DNA of 64,000 nt from Crossaster papposus (taxonomy: Eukaryota > Echinodermata > Asteroidea > Velatida > Solasteridae), in assembly GCA_037893245.1 (NCBI GenBank), contig JBAIAA010000891.1, forward strand, positions 62,001 through 126,000, in the 5' to 3' direction. A program made the position numbers and the translations under genes. The first letter of the stretch is position 1; each line of letters begins with the position of its first letter. The notes below the pieces were generated by a model. That model worked only from the letters and a program-made list of their open reading frames with translations, had not been told where the DNA came from and searched no databases. Positions 1 to 13,237 of this stretch are shown here, piece after piece.

Positions 1-345
1 GAATGGCAAAATTAGCAATTTGACCCGGGGCATTCTTTGTTAGTATTTTATTTCGATTTTCTGAAAATTTTAACGTTAACACACGCGTTTCAAATTCGCC
101 ATAGGTTTGTGCACACAATCCCCGCCCACAAATAAGGGCATGAAGGAAAGCATGCCCCGGGAAGGGGCTGGGTGTTAGGAGATAGAGGGGGGCCTCCAGG
201 AATGGCAAAATTAGCAATTTGACCCGGGGCATGCTTTGTTACTATTTTATTTCGATTTTCTGAAAATTGTAACGTTAACACACGCGTTTCAAATTCGCCA
301 TAGGTTTGTGCACATAATCCCCGCCCACAAATAAGGGCATGAAGG

Positions 346-436
346 AAAGCATGCCCCGGGAAGGGGCAGGGTCTTAGGAGATAGAGGGGGGCCTCCAGGA
401 ATGGAAAAATTAGCAATTTGACCCGGGGCATGCTTT
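346..436. repeat. Representative 15-bp inverted repeat within each monomer
   Basis: In this monomer the arm AAAGCATGCCCCGGG (346-360) and its exact reverse complement CCCGGGGCATGCTTT (422-436) flank a 61-nt loop. The same two arms recur in most monomers of the array. Common single-base variants are GCATGTCCCGGG, GCATGCCCCTGG and GCATGCCACGGG in the left arm, and GGGACATGC or GGGCATTC in the right arm. Each arm itself contains two 6-bp palindromes (GCATGC and CCCGGG). The arms could form a stem-loop in RNA or a cruciform in DNA, or act as a paired binding site; any role is inference. Confidence 0.9.
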
Positions 437-556
437 GTTAGTATTTTATTTCGATTTTCTGAAAATTTTAACGTTAACACACGCGTTTCAAATTCGCCAT
501 AGGTTTGTGCACACAATCCCCGCCCACAAATAAGGGCATGAAGGAAAGCATGCCCC

Positions 557-590
557 GGGAAGGGGCTGGGTGTTAGGAGATAGAGGGGGG
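557..590 (+). other. Representative G-quadruplex-like motif in the monomer loop
   Basis: Four G-tracts of three or more lie close together on the plus strand: GGG (557-559), GGGG (562-565), GGG (568-570) and GGGGGG (585-590), with spacers of 2, 2 and 14 nt. The third spacer exceeds the usual 7-nt limit, so this is an extended rather than canonical quadruplex motif. It starts at the inner edge of the left inverted-repeat arm and is repeated once per monomer. Subtypes with GGGGCAGGGTC or GGGACTGGG keep four G-tracts, while the subtype with CTGGAAGGGA weakens the first. Confidence 0.55.
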
Positions 591-1483
591 CCTCCAGGAA
601 TGGCAACATTAGCAATTTGACCCGGGGCATGCTTTGTTAGTATTTTATTTCGATTTTCTGAAAATGTTAACGTTAACACACGCGTTTCAAATTCGCCATA
701 GGTTTGTGCACACAATCCCCGCCCACAAATAAGGGCATGAAGGAAAGCATGCCCCGGGAAGGCGCTGGGTGTTAGGAGATAGAGGGGGGCATCCAGGAAT
801 GGCAAAATTAGCAATTTGACCCGGGGCATGCTTTGTTACTATTTTATTTCGATTTTCTGAAAATTGTAACGTTAACACACGCGTTTCAAATTCGCCATAG
901 GTTTGTGCACATAATCCCCGCCCACAAATAAGGGCATGAAGGAAAGCATGCCCCGGGAAGGGGCAGGGTCTTAGGAGATAGAGGGGGGCCTCCAGGAATG
1001 GCAAAATTAGCAATTTGACCCGGGGCATTCTTTGTTAGTATTTTATTTCGATTTTCTGAAAATTTTAACGTTAACACACGCGTTTCAAATTCGCCATAGG
1101 TTTGTGCACACAATCCCCGCCCACAAATAAGGGCATGAAGGAAAGCATGCCCCGGGAAGGGGCTGGGTGTTAGGAGATAGAGGGGGGCCTCCAGGAATGG
1201 CAAAATTAGCAATTTGACCCGGGGCATGCTTTGTTACTATTTTATTTCGATTTTCTGACAATTTTAACGTTAACACACGCGTTTCAAATTCGCCATAGGT
1301 TTGTGCACACAATCCCCGCCCACAAATAAGGGCATGAAGGAAAGCATGCCCCTGGAAGGGACTGGGTGTTAGGAGATATAGGGGGGGCCTCCAGGAATGG
1401 CAAAATTAGCAATTTGACCCGGGGCATGCTTTGTTAGTATTTTATTTCGATTTTCTGAAAATGTTAACGTTAACACACGCGTT

Positions 1484-3877
1484 TCAAATTCGCCATAGGT
1501 TTGTGCACACAATCCCCGCCCACAAATAAGGGCATGAAGGAAAGCATGTCCCGGGAAGGGGCTGGGTGTTAGGAGATAGAGGGGGGCCTCCAGGAATGGC
1601 AAAATTAGCAATTTGACCCGGGGCATGCTTTGTTAGTATTTTATTTCGATTTTCTGAAAATGTTAACGTTAACACACGCGTTTCAAATTCGCCATAGGTT
1701 TGTGCACACAATCCCCGCCCACAAATAAGGGCATGAAGGAAAGCATGCCCCGGGAAGGGGCTGGGTGTTAGGAGATAGAGGTGGGCCTCCAGGAATGGCA
1801 ACATTAGCAATTTGACCCGGGGCATGCTTTGTTAGTATTTTATTTCGATTTTCTGAAAATGTTAACGTTAACACACGCGTTTCAAATTCGCCATAGGTTT
1901 GTGCACACAATCCCCGCCCACAAATAAGGGCATGAAGGAAAGCATGCCCCGGGAAGGCGCTGGGTGTTAGGAGATAGAGGGGGGCCTCCAGGAATGGCAA
2001 AATTAGCAATTTGACCCGGGGCATGCTTTGTTACTATTTTATTTCGATTTTCTGAAAATTGTAACGTTAACACACGCGTTTCAAATTCGCCATAGGTTTG
2101 TGCACACAATCCCCGCCCACAAATAAGGGCATGAAGGAAAGCATGCCCCTGGAAGGGACTGGGTGTTAGGAGATATAGGGGGGGCCTCCAGGAATGGCAA
2201 AATTAGCAATTTGACCCGGGGCATGCTTTGTTAGTATTTTATTTCGATTTTCTGAAAATTTTAACGTGAACACACGCGTTTCAAATTCGCCATAGGTTTG
2301 TGCACACAATCCCCGCCCACAAATAAGGGCATGAAGGAAAGCATGCCCCGGGAAGGGGCTGGGTGTTAGGAGATAGAGGGGGGCCTCCAGGAATGGCAAA
2401 ATTAGCAATTTGACCCGGGGCATGCTTTGTTACTATTTTATTTCGATTTTCTGACAATTTTAACGTTAACACACGCGTTTCAAATTCGCCATAGGTTTGT
2501 GCACACAATCCCCGCCCACAAATAAGGGCATGAAGGAAAGCATGCCCCTGGAAGGGACTGGGTGTTAGGAGATATAGGGGGGGCCTCCAGGAATGGCAAA
2601 ATTAGCAATTTGACCCGGGGCATGCTTTGTTAGTATTTTATTTCGATTTTCTGAAAATTTTAACGTTAACACACGCGTTTCAAATTCGCCATAGGTTTGT
2701 GCACACAATCCCCGCCCACAAATAAGGGCATGAAGGAAAGCATGTCCCGGGAAGGGGCTGGGTGTTAGGAGATAGAGGGGGGCCTCCAGGAATGGCAAAA
2801 TTAGCAATTTGACCCGGGGCATGCTTTGTTAGTATTTTATTTCGATTTTCTGAAAATGTTAACGTTAACACACGCGTTTCAAATTCGCCATAGGTTTGTG
2901 CACACAATCCCCGCCCACAAATAAGGGCATGAAGGAAAGCATGCCCCGGGAAGGGGCTGGGTGTTAGGAGATAGAGGTGGGCCTCCAGGAATGGCAACAT
3001 TAGCAATTTGACCCGGGGCATGCTTTGTTAGTATTTTATTTCGATTTTCTGAAAATGTTAACGTTAACACACGCGTTTCAAATTCGCCATAGGTTTGTGC
3101 ACACAATCCCCGACCACAAATAAGGGCATGAAGGAAAGCATGCCCCGGGAAGGCGCTGGGTGTTAGGAGATAGAGGGGGGCCTCCAGGAATGGCAAAATT
3201 AGCAATTTGACCCGGGGCATGCTTTGTTACTATTTTATTTCGATTTTCTGAAAATTGTAACGTTAACACACGCGTTTCAAATTCGCCATAGGTTTGTGCA
3301 CACAATCCCCGCCCACAAATAAGGGCATGAAGGAAAGCATGCCCCTGGAAGGGACTGGGTGTTAGGAGATATAGGGGGGGCCTCCAGGAATGGCAAAATT
3401 AGCAATTTGACCCGGGGCATGCTTTGTTAGTATTTTATTTCGATTTTCTGAAAATTTTAACGTGAACACACGCGTTTCAAATTCGCCATAGGTTTGTGCA
3501 CACAATCCCCGCCCACAAATAAGGGCATGAAGGAAAGCATGTCCCGGGAAGGGGCTGGGTGTTAAGAGATAGAGGGGGGCCTCCAGGAATGGCAAAATTA
3601 GCAATTTGACCCGGGGCATGCTTTGTTAGTATTTTATTTCGATTTTCTGAAAATTTTAACGTTAACACACGCGTTTCAAATTCGCCATAGGTCTGTGCAC
3701 ACAATCCCCGCCCACAAATAAGGGCATGAAGGAAAGCATGCCCCGGGAAGGGGCTGGGTGTTAGGAGATAGAGGGGGGCCTCCAGGAATGGCAACATTAG
3801 CAATTTGACCCGGGGCATGCTTTGTTAGTATTTTATTTCGATTTTCTGAAAATGTTAACGTTAACACACGCGTTTCA
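1484..3877. repeat. Six-monomer (about 1.2 kb) higher-order repeat
   Basis: A rare variant, GAGGTGGGCCTCC, occurs at about 1779 and again 1196 bp later at about 2975, and neighbouring monomers follow the same subtype order in both copies. These include an ATATAGGGGGGG monomer, a GCATGTCCCGGG monomer, an AACATTAGC monomer and an AAGGCGCTGG monomer. The spacing is six monomers plus two single-base insertions. The same variant returns at about 9747 in a third, similar context. The boundaries given are approximate. Confidence 0.7.
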
Positions 3878-5399
3878 AATTCGCCATAGGTTTGTGCACA
3901 CAATCCCCGCCCACAAATAAGGGCATGAAGGAAAGCATGCCCCGGGAAGGCGCTGGGTGTTAGGAGATAGAGGGGGGCCTCCAGGAATGGCAAAATTAGC
4001 AATTTGACCCGGGGCATGCTTTGTTACTATTTTATTTCGATTTTCTGAAAATTGTAACGTTAACACACGCGTTTCAAATTCGCCATAGGTTTGTGCACAC
4101 AATCCCCGCCCACAAATAAGGGCATGAAGGAAAGCATGCCCCTGGAAGGGGCTGGGTGTTAGGAGATATAGGGGGGCCTCCAGGAATGGCAAAATTAGCA
4201 ATTTGACCCGGGGCATGCTTTGTTACTATTTTATTTTGATTTTCTGAAAATTGTAACGTTAACACACGCGTTTCAAATTCGCCATAGGTTTGTGCACACA
4301 ATCCCCGCCCACAAATAAGGGCATGAAGGAAAGCATGCCCCTGGAAGGGACTGGGTGTTAGGAGATATAGGGGGGGCCTCCAGGAATGGCAAAATTAGCA
4401 ATTTTACCCGGGGCATGCTTTGTTAGTATTTTATTTCGATTTTCTGAAAATTTTAACGTTAACACACGCGTTTCAAATTCGCCATAGGTTTGTGCACACA
4501 ATCCCCGCCCACAAATAAGGGCATGAAGGAAAGCATGTCCCGGGAAGGGGCTGGGTGTTAGGAGATAGAGGGGGGCATCCAGGAATGGCAAAATTAGCAA
4601 TTTGACCCGGGGCATGCTTTGTTACTATTTTATTTCGATTTTCTGAAAATTTTAACGTTAACACACGCGTTTCAAATTCGCCATAGGTTTGTGCACACAA
4701 TCCCCACCCACAAATAAGGGCATGAAGGAAAGCATGTCCCGGGAAGGGGCTGGGTGTTAGGAGATAGAGGGGGGCCTCCAGGAATGGCAAAATTAGCAAT
4801 TTGACCCGGGGCATGCTTTGTTAGTATTTTATTTCGATTTTCTGAAAATGTTAACGTTAACACACGCGTTTCAAATTCGCCATAGGTTTGTGCACACAAT
4901 CCCCGCCCACAAATAAGGGCATGAAGGAAAGCATGCCCCGGGAAGGCGCTGGGTGTTAGGAGATAGAGGGGGGCCTCCAGGAATGGCAAAATTAGCAATT
5001 TGACCCGGGGCATGCTTTGTTACTATTTTATTTCGATTTTCTGAAAATTTTAACGTTAACACACGCGTTTCAAATTCGCCATAGGTTTGTGCACACAATC
5101 CCCGCCCACAAATAAGGGCATGAAGGAAAGCATGCCCCTGGAAGGGGCTGGGTGTTAGGAGATATAGGGGGGCCTCCAGGAATGGCAAAATTAGCAATTT
5201 GACCCGGGGCATGCTTTGTTACTATTTTATTTCGATTTTCTGAAAATGTTAACGTTAACACACGCGTTTCAAATTCGCCATAGGTTTGTGCACACAATCC
5301 CCGCCCACAAATAAGGGCATGAAGGAAAGCATGCCCCGGGAAGGCGCTGGGTGTTAGGAGATAGAGGGGGGCCTCCAGGAATGGCAAAATTAGCAATTT

Positions 5400-8300
5400 G
5401 ACCCGGGGCATGCTTTGTTACTATTTTATTTCGATTTTCTGAAAATTGTAACGTTAACACACGCGTTTCAAATTCGCCATAGGTTTGTGCACACAATCCC
5501 CGCCCACAAATAAGGGCATGAAGGAAAGCATGCCCCTGGAAGGGACTGGGTGTTAGGAGATATAGGGGGGGCCTCCAGGAATGGCAAAATTAGCAATTTG
5601 ACCCGGGGCATGCTTTGTTAGTATTTTATTTCGATTTTCTGAAAATTTTAACGTGAACACACGCGTTTCAAATTCGCCATAGGTTTGTGCACACAATCCC
5701 CGCCCACAAATAAGGGCATGAAGGAAAGCATGTCCCGGGAAAGGGCTGGGTGTTAAGAGATAGAGGGGGGCCTCCAGGAATGGCAAAATTAGCAATTTGA
5801 CCCGGGGCATGCTTTGTTAGTATTTTATTTCGATTTTCTGAAAATTTTAACGTTAACACACGCGTTTCAAATTCGCCATAGGTTTGTGCACACAATCCCC
5901 GCCCACAAATAAGGGCATGAAGGAAAGCATGCCCCGGGAAGGGGCTGGGTGTTAGGAGATAGAGGGGGGCCTCCAGGAATGGCAACATTAGCAATTTGAC
6001 CCGGGGCATGCTTTGTTAGTATTTTATTTCGATTTTCTGAAAATGTTAACGTTAACACACGCGTTTCAAATTCGCCATAGGTTTGTGCACACAATCCCCG
6101 CCCACAAATAAGGGCATGAAGGAAAGCATGCCCCGGGAAGGCGCTGGGTGTTAGGAGATAGAGGGGGGCCTCCAGGAATGGCAAAATTAGCAATTTGACC
6201 CGGGGCATGCTTTGTTACTATTTTATTTCGATTTTCTGAAAATTGTAACGTTAACACACGCGTTTTAAATTCGCCATAGGTTTGTGCACACAATCCCCGC
6301 CCACAAATAAGGGCATGAAGGAAAGCATGCCCCTGGAAGGGACTGGGTGTTAGGAGATATAGGGGGGGCCTCCAGGAATGGCAACATTAGCAATTTGACC
6401 CGGGGCATGCTTTGTTAGTATTTTATTTCGATTTTCTGAAAATTTTAACGTTAACACACGCGTTTCAAATTCGCCATAGGTTTGTGCACACAATCCCCTC
6501 CCACAAATAAGGGCATGAAGGAAAGCATGTCCTGGGAAGGGGCTGGGTGTTAGGAGATAGAGGGGGGCCTCCAGGAATGGCAAAATTAGCAATTTGACCC
6601 GGGGCATGCTTTGTTAGTATTTTATTTCGATTTTCTGAAAATTTTAACGTTAACACACGCGTTTCAAATTCGCCATAGGTTTGTGCACACAATCCCCACC
6701 CACAAATAAGGGCATGAAGGAAAGCATGTCCCGGGAAGGGGCTGGGTGTTAGGAGATAGAGGGGGGCCTCCAGGAATGGCAAAATTAGCAATTTGACCCG
6801 GGGCATGCTTTGTTAGTATTTTATTTCGATTTTCTGAAAATGTTAACGTTAACACACGCGTTTCAAATTCGCCATAGGTTTGTGCACACAATCCCCGCCC
6901 ACAAATAAGGGCATGAAGGAAAGCATGCCCCGGGAAGGCGCTGGGTGTTAGGAGATAGAGGGAGGCCTCCAGGAATGGCAAAATTAGCAATTTGACCCGG
7001 GGCATGCTTTGTTACTATTTTATTTCGATTTTCTGAAAATTGTAACGTTAACACACGCGTTTCAAATTCGCCATAGGTTTGTGCACACAATCCCCGCCCA
7101 CAAATAAGGGCATGAAGGAAAGCATGCCCCTGGAAGGGGCTGGGTGTTAGGAGATATAGGGGGGCCTCCAGGAATGGCAAAATTAGCAATTTGACCCGGG
7201 GCATGCTTTGTTACTATTTTATTTCGATTTTCTGAAAATTGTAACGTTAACACACGCGTTTCAAATTCGCCATAGGTTTGTGCACACAATCCCCGCCCAC
7301 AAATAAGGGCATGAAGGAAAGCATGTCCCGGGAAGGGGCTGGGTGTTAGGAGATAGAGGGGGGCCTCCAGGAATGGCAAAATTAGCAATTTGACCCGGGG
7401 CATGCTTTGTTAGTATTTTATTTCGATTTTCTGAAAATTTTAACGTTAACACACGCGTTTCAAATTCGCCATAGGTTTGTGCACACAATCCCCGCCCACA
7501 AATAAGGGCATGAAGGAAAGCATGCCCCGGGAAGGGGCTGGGTGTTAGGAGATAGAGGGGGGCCTCCAGGAATGGCAACATTAGCAATTTGACCCGGGGC
7601 ATGCTTTGTTAGTATTTTATTTCGATTTTCTGAAAATGTTAACGTTAACACACGCGTTTCAAATTCGCCATAGGTTTGTGCAAGCAATCCCCGCCCACAA
7701 ATAAGGGCATGAAGGAAAGCATTCCCCGGGAAGGCGCTGGGTGTTAGGAGATAGAGGGGGGCCTCCAGGAATGGCAAAATTAGCAATTTGACCCGGGGCA
7801 TGCTTTGTTAGTATTTTATTTCGATTTTCTGAACATTTTAACGTTAACACACGCGTTTCAAATTCGCCATAGGTGTGTGCACACAATCCCCGCCCACAAA
7901 TAAGGGAATGAAGGAAAGCATGCCCCGGGAAGGGGCTGGGTGTTAGGAGATAGAGGGGGGCTTCCAGGAATGGCAAAATTAGCAATTTGACCCGGGGCAT
8001 GCTTTGTTAGTATTTTATTTCGATTTTCTGAAAATGTTAACGTTAACACACGCGTTTCAAATGCGCCATAGGTTTGTGCACAAAATCCCCGCCCACAAAT
8101 AAGGGCATGAAGGAAAGCATGCCACGGGAAGGGGCTGGGTGTTAGGAGATAGAGGGGGGCCTCCAGGAATGGCAAAACTAGCAATTTGACCCGGGGCATG
8201 CTTTGTTAGTATTTTTTTTTCGATTTTCTGAACATTTTAACGTTAACACACGCGTTTCAAATTCGCCATAGGTGTGTGCACACAATCCCCGCCCACAAAT

Positions 8301-8400
8301 AAGGGAATGAAGAAAAGCATGCCCCGGGAAGGGGCTGGGTGTTAGGAGATAGAGGGGGGCCTCCAGGAATGGCAAAATTAGCAATTTGACCCGGGGCATG
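5400..8400. repeat. Segment duplicated within the array, copy 1
   Basis: This stretch of about 3 kb is repeated at about 9982-13182. The rare AAAGGGCTGGGTGTTAAGAG variant lies at 5740 and again 4582 bp later. The AGAAAAGCAT variant lies at 8311 and again 4782 bp later. The offset therefore grows by about one monomer (200 bp) near 7.2 kb, showing a one-monomer insertion or deletion after the duplication. Limits are approximate because all monomers are similar. Confidence 0.75.
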
Positions 8401-9981
8401 CTTTGTTAGTATTTTATTTCGATTTTCTGAAAATGTTAACGTTAACACACGCGTTTCAAATGCGCCATAGGTTTGTGCACAAAATCCCCGCCCACAAATA
8501 AGGGCATGAAGGAAAGCATGCCCCGGGAAGGGGCTGGGTGTTAGGAGATAGAGGGGGGCCTCCAGGAATGGCAACATTAGCAATTTGACCCGGGGCATGC
8601 TTTGTTAGTATTTTATTTCGATTTTCTGAAAATGTTAACGTTAACACACGCGTTTCAAATTCGCCATAGGTTTGTGCACACAATCCCCGCCCACAAATAA
8701 GGGCATGAAGGAAAGCATGCCCCGGGAAGGCGCTGGGTGTTAGGAGATAGAGGGGGGCCTCCAGGAATGGCAAAATTAGCAATTTGACCCGGGGCATGCT
8801 TTGTTACTATTTTATTTCGATTTTCTGAAAATTGTAACGTTAACACACGCGTTTCAAATTCGCCATAGGTTTGTGCACATAATCCCCGCCCACAAATAAG
8901 GGCATGAAGGAAAGCATGCCCCGAGAAGGGGCAGGGTCCTAGGAGATAGAGGGGGGCCTCCAGGAATGGCAAAATTAGCAATTTGACCCGGGGCATTCTT
9001 TGTTAGTATTTTATTTCGATTTTCTGAAAATTTTAACGTTAACACACGCGTTTCAAATTCGCCATAGGTTTGTGCACACAATCCCCGCCCACAAATAAGG
9101 GCATGAAGGAAAGCATGCCCCGGGAAGGGGCTGGGTGTTAGGAGATAGAGGGGGGCCTCCAGAAATGGCAAAATTAGCAATTTGACCCGGGGCATGCTTT
9201 GTTACTATTTTATTTCGATTTTCTGACAATTTTAACGTTAACACACGCGTTTCAAATTCGCCATAGGTTTGTGCACACAATCCCCGCCCACAAATAAGGG
9301 CATGAAGGAAAGCATGCCCCTGGAAGGGACTGGGTGTTAGGAGATATAGGGGGGGGCCTCCAGGAATGGCAAAATTAGCAATTTGACCCGGGGCATGCTT
9401 TGTTAGTATTTTATTTCGATTTTCTGAAAATGTTAACGTTAACACACGCGTTTCAAATTCGCCATAGGTTTGTGCACACAATCCCCGCCCACAAATAAGG
9501 GCATGAAGGAAAGCATGTCCCGGGAAGGGGCTGGGTGTTAGGAGATAGAGGGGGGCCTCCAGGAATGGCAAAATTAGCAATTTGACCCGGGGCATGCTTT
9601 GTTAGTATTTTATTTCGATTTTCTGAAAATGTTAACGTTAACACACGCGTTTCAAATTCGCCATAGGTTTGTGCACACAATCCCCGCCCACAAATAAGGG
9701 CATGAAGGAAAGCATGCCCCGGGAAGGGGCTGGGTGTTAGGAGATAGAGGTGGGCCTCCAGGAATGGCAACATTAGCAATTTGACCCGGGGCATGCTTTG
9801 TTAGTATTTTATTTCGATTTTCTGAAAATGTTAACGTTAACACACGCGTTTCAAATTCGCCATAGGTTTGTGCACACAATCCCCGCCCACAAATAAGGGC
9901 ATGAAGGAAAGCATGCCCCGGGAAGGCGCTGGGTGTTAGGAGATAGAGGGGGGCCTCCAGGAATGGCAAAATTAGCAATTT

Positions 9982-12900
9982 GACCCGGGGCATGCTTTGT
10001 TACTATTTTATTTCGATTTTCTGAAAATTGTAACGTTAACACACGCGTTTCAAATTTGCCATAGGTTTGTGCACACAATCCCCGCCCACAAATAAGGGCA
10101 TGAAGGAAAGCATGCCCCTGGAAGGGACTGGGTGTTAGGAGATATAGGGGGGGCCTCCAGGAATGGCAAAATTAGCAATTTGACCCGGGGCATGCTTTGT
10201 TAGTATTTTATTTCGATTTTCTGAAAATTTTAACGTGAACACACGCGTTTCAAATTCGCCATAGGTTTGTGCACACAATCCCCGCCCACAAATAAGGGCA
10301 TGAAGGAAAGCATGTCCCGGGAAAGGGCTGGGTGTTAAGAGATAGAGGGGGGCCTCCAGGAATGGCAAAATTAGCAATTTGACCCGGGGCATGCTTTGTT
10401 AGTATTTTATTTCGATTTTCTGAAAATTTTAACGTTAACACACGCGTTTCAAATTCGCCATAGGTTTGTGCACACAATCCCCGCCCACAAATAAGGGCAT
10501 GAAGGAAAGCATGCCCCGGGAAGGGGCTGGGTGTTAGGAGATAGAGGGGGGCCTCCAGGAATGGCAACATTAGCAATTTGACCCGGGGCATGCTTTGTTA
10601 GTATTTTATTTCGATTTTCTGAAAATGTTAACGTTAACACACGCGTTTCAAATTCGCCATAGGTTTGTGCACACAATCCCCGCCCACAAATAAGGGCATG
10701 AAGGAAAGCATGCCCCGGGAAGGCGCTGGGTGTTAGGAGATAGAGGGGGGCCTCCAGGAATGGCAAAATTAGCAATTTGACCCGGGGCATGCTTTGTTAC
10801 TATTTTATTTCGATTTTCTGAAAATTGTAACGTTAACACACGCGTTTCAAATTCGCCATAGGTTTGTGCACACAATCCCCGCCCACAAATAAGGGCATGA
10901 AGGAAAGCATGCCCCTGGAAGGGACTGGGTGTTAGGAGATATAGGGGGGGCCTCCAGGAATGGCAAAATTAGCAATTTGACCCGGGACATGCTTTGTTAG
11001 TATTTTATTTCGATTTTCTGAAAATGTTAACGTTAACACACGCGTTTCAAATTCGCCATAGGTTTGTGCACACAATCCCCTCCCACAAATAAGGGCATGA
11101 AGGAAAGCATGTCCCGGGAAGGGGCTGGGTGTTAGGAGATAGAGGGGGGCCTCCAGGAATGGCAAAATTAGCAATTTGACCCGGGGCATGCTTTGTTAGT
11201 ATTTTATTTCGATTTTCTGAAAATTTTAACGTTAACACACGCGTTTCAAATTCGCCATAGGTTTGTGCACACAATCCCCACCCACAAATAAGGGCATGAA
11301 GGAAAGCATGTCCCGGGAAGGGGCTGGGTGTTAGGAGATAGAGGGGGGCCTCCAGGAATGGCAAAATTAGCAATTTGACCCGGGGCATGCTTTGTTAGTA
11401 TTTTATTTCGATTTTCTGAAAATGTTAACGTTAACACACGCGTTTCAAATTCGCCATAGGTTTGTGCACACAATCCCCGCCCACAAATAAGGGCATGAAG
11501 GAAAGCATGCCCCGGGAAGGCGCTGGGTGTTAGGAGATAGAGGGGGGCCTCCAGGAATGGCAAAATTAGCAATTTGACCCGGGGCATGCTTTGTTACTAT
11601 TTTATTTCGATTTTCTGAAAATTGTAACGTTAACACACGCGTTTCAAATTCGCCATAGGTTTGTGCACACAATCCCCGCCCACAAATAAGGGCATGAAGG
11701 AAAGCATGCCCCTGGAAGGGGCTGGGTGTTAGGAGATATAGGGGGGCCTCCAGGAATGGCAAAATTAGCAATTTGACCCGGGGCATGCTTTGTTACTATT
11801 TTATTTCGATTTTCTGAAAATTGTAACGTTAACACACGCGTTTCAAATTCGCCATAGGTTTGTGCACACAATCCCCGCCCACAAATAAGGGCATGAAGGA
11901 AAGCATGCCCCTGGAAGGGACTGGGTGTTAGGAGATATAGGGGGGGCCTCCAGGAATGGCAAAATTAGCAATTTGACCCGGGGCATGCTTTGTTAGTATT
12001 TTATTTCGATTTTCTGAAAATTTTAACGTTAACACACGCGTTTCAAATTTGCCATAGGTTTGTGCACACAATCCCCGCCCACAAATAAGGGCATGAAGGA
12101 AAGCATGTCCCAGGAAGGGGCTGGGTGTTAGGAGATAGAGGGGGGCCTCCAGGAATGGCAAAATTAGCAATTTGACCCGGGGCATGCTTTGTTAGTATTT
12201 TATTTCGATTTTCTGAAAATTTTAACGTTAACACACGCGTTTCAAATTCGCCATAGGTTTGTGCACACAATCCCCGCCCACAAATAAGGGCATGAAGGAA
12301 AGCATGCCCCGGGAAGGGGCTGGGTGTTAGGAGATAGAGGGGGGCCTCCAGGAATGGCAACATTAGCAATTTGACCCGGGGCATGCTTTGTTAGTATTTT
12401 ATTTCGATTTTCTGAAAATGTTAACGTTAACACACGCGTTTCAAATTCGCCATAGGTTTGTGCACACAATCCCCGCCCACAAATAAGGGCATGAAGGAAA
12501 GCATGCCCCGGGAAGGCGCTGGGTGTTAGGAGATAGAGGGGGGCCTCCAGGAATGGCAAAATTAGCAATTTGACCCGGGGCATGCTTTGTTAGTATTTTA
12601 TTTCGATTTTCTGAACATTTTAACGTTAACACACGCGTTTCAAATTCGCCATAGGTGTGTGCACACAATCCCCGCCCACAAATAAGGGAATGAAGGAAAG
12701 CATGCCCCGGGAAGGGGCTGGGTGTTAGGAGATAGAGGGGGGCTTCCAGGAATGGCAAAATTAGCAATTTGACCCGGGGCATGCTTTGTTAGTATTTTAT
12801 TTCGATTTTCTGAAAATGTTAACGTTAACACACGCGTTTCAAATGCGCCATAGGTTTGTGCACAAAATCCCCGCCCACAAATAAGGGCATGAAGGAAAGC

Positions 12901-13182
12901 ATGCCACGGGAAGGGGCTGGGTGTTAGGAGATAGAGTGGGGCCTCCAGGAATGGCAAAACTAGCAATTTGACCCGGGGCATGCTTTGTTAGTATTTTTTT
13001 TTCGATTTTCTGAACATTTTAACGTTAACACACGCGTTTCAAATTCGCCATAGGTGTGTGCACACAATCCCCGCCCACAAATAAGGGAATGAAGAAAAGC
13101 ATGCCCCGGGAAGGGGCTGGGTGTTAGGAGATAGAGGGGGGCCTCCAGGAATGGCAAAATTAGCAATTTGACCCGGGGCATG
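9982..13182. repeat. Segment duplicated within the array, copy 2
   Basis: Counterpart of 5400-8400, carrying the same ordered private variants: TTAAGAGATAG near 10335, the GTGTGTGCACAC subtype near 12655, the GCCACGGG subtype near 12903, and a long T-run near 12993. Relative to copy 1 it contains one additional monomer around 11.8-12.0 kb. Its occurrence about 23 to 24 monomers away fits unequal exchange or a local amplification. Confidence 0.75.
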
Positions 13183-13237
13183 CTTTGTTAGTATTTTATT
13201 TCGATTTTCTGAAAATGTTAACGTTAACACACGCGTT

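Noticed and set aside
10981-11120. Compensatory change between hairpin arms (GGGACATGC with GCATGTCCC)
   Set aside because: It pairs across neighbouring monomers at one place only; elsewhere GGGACATGC is followed by the unchanged arm, so no consistent covariation is visible by eye.
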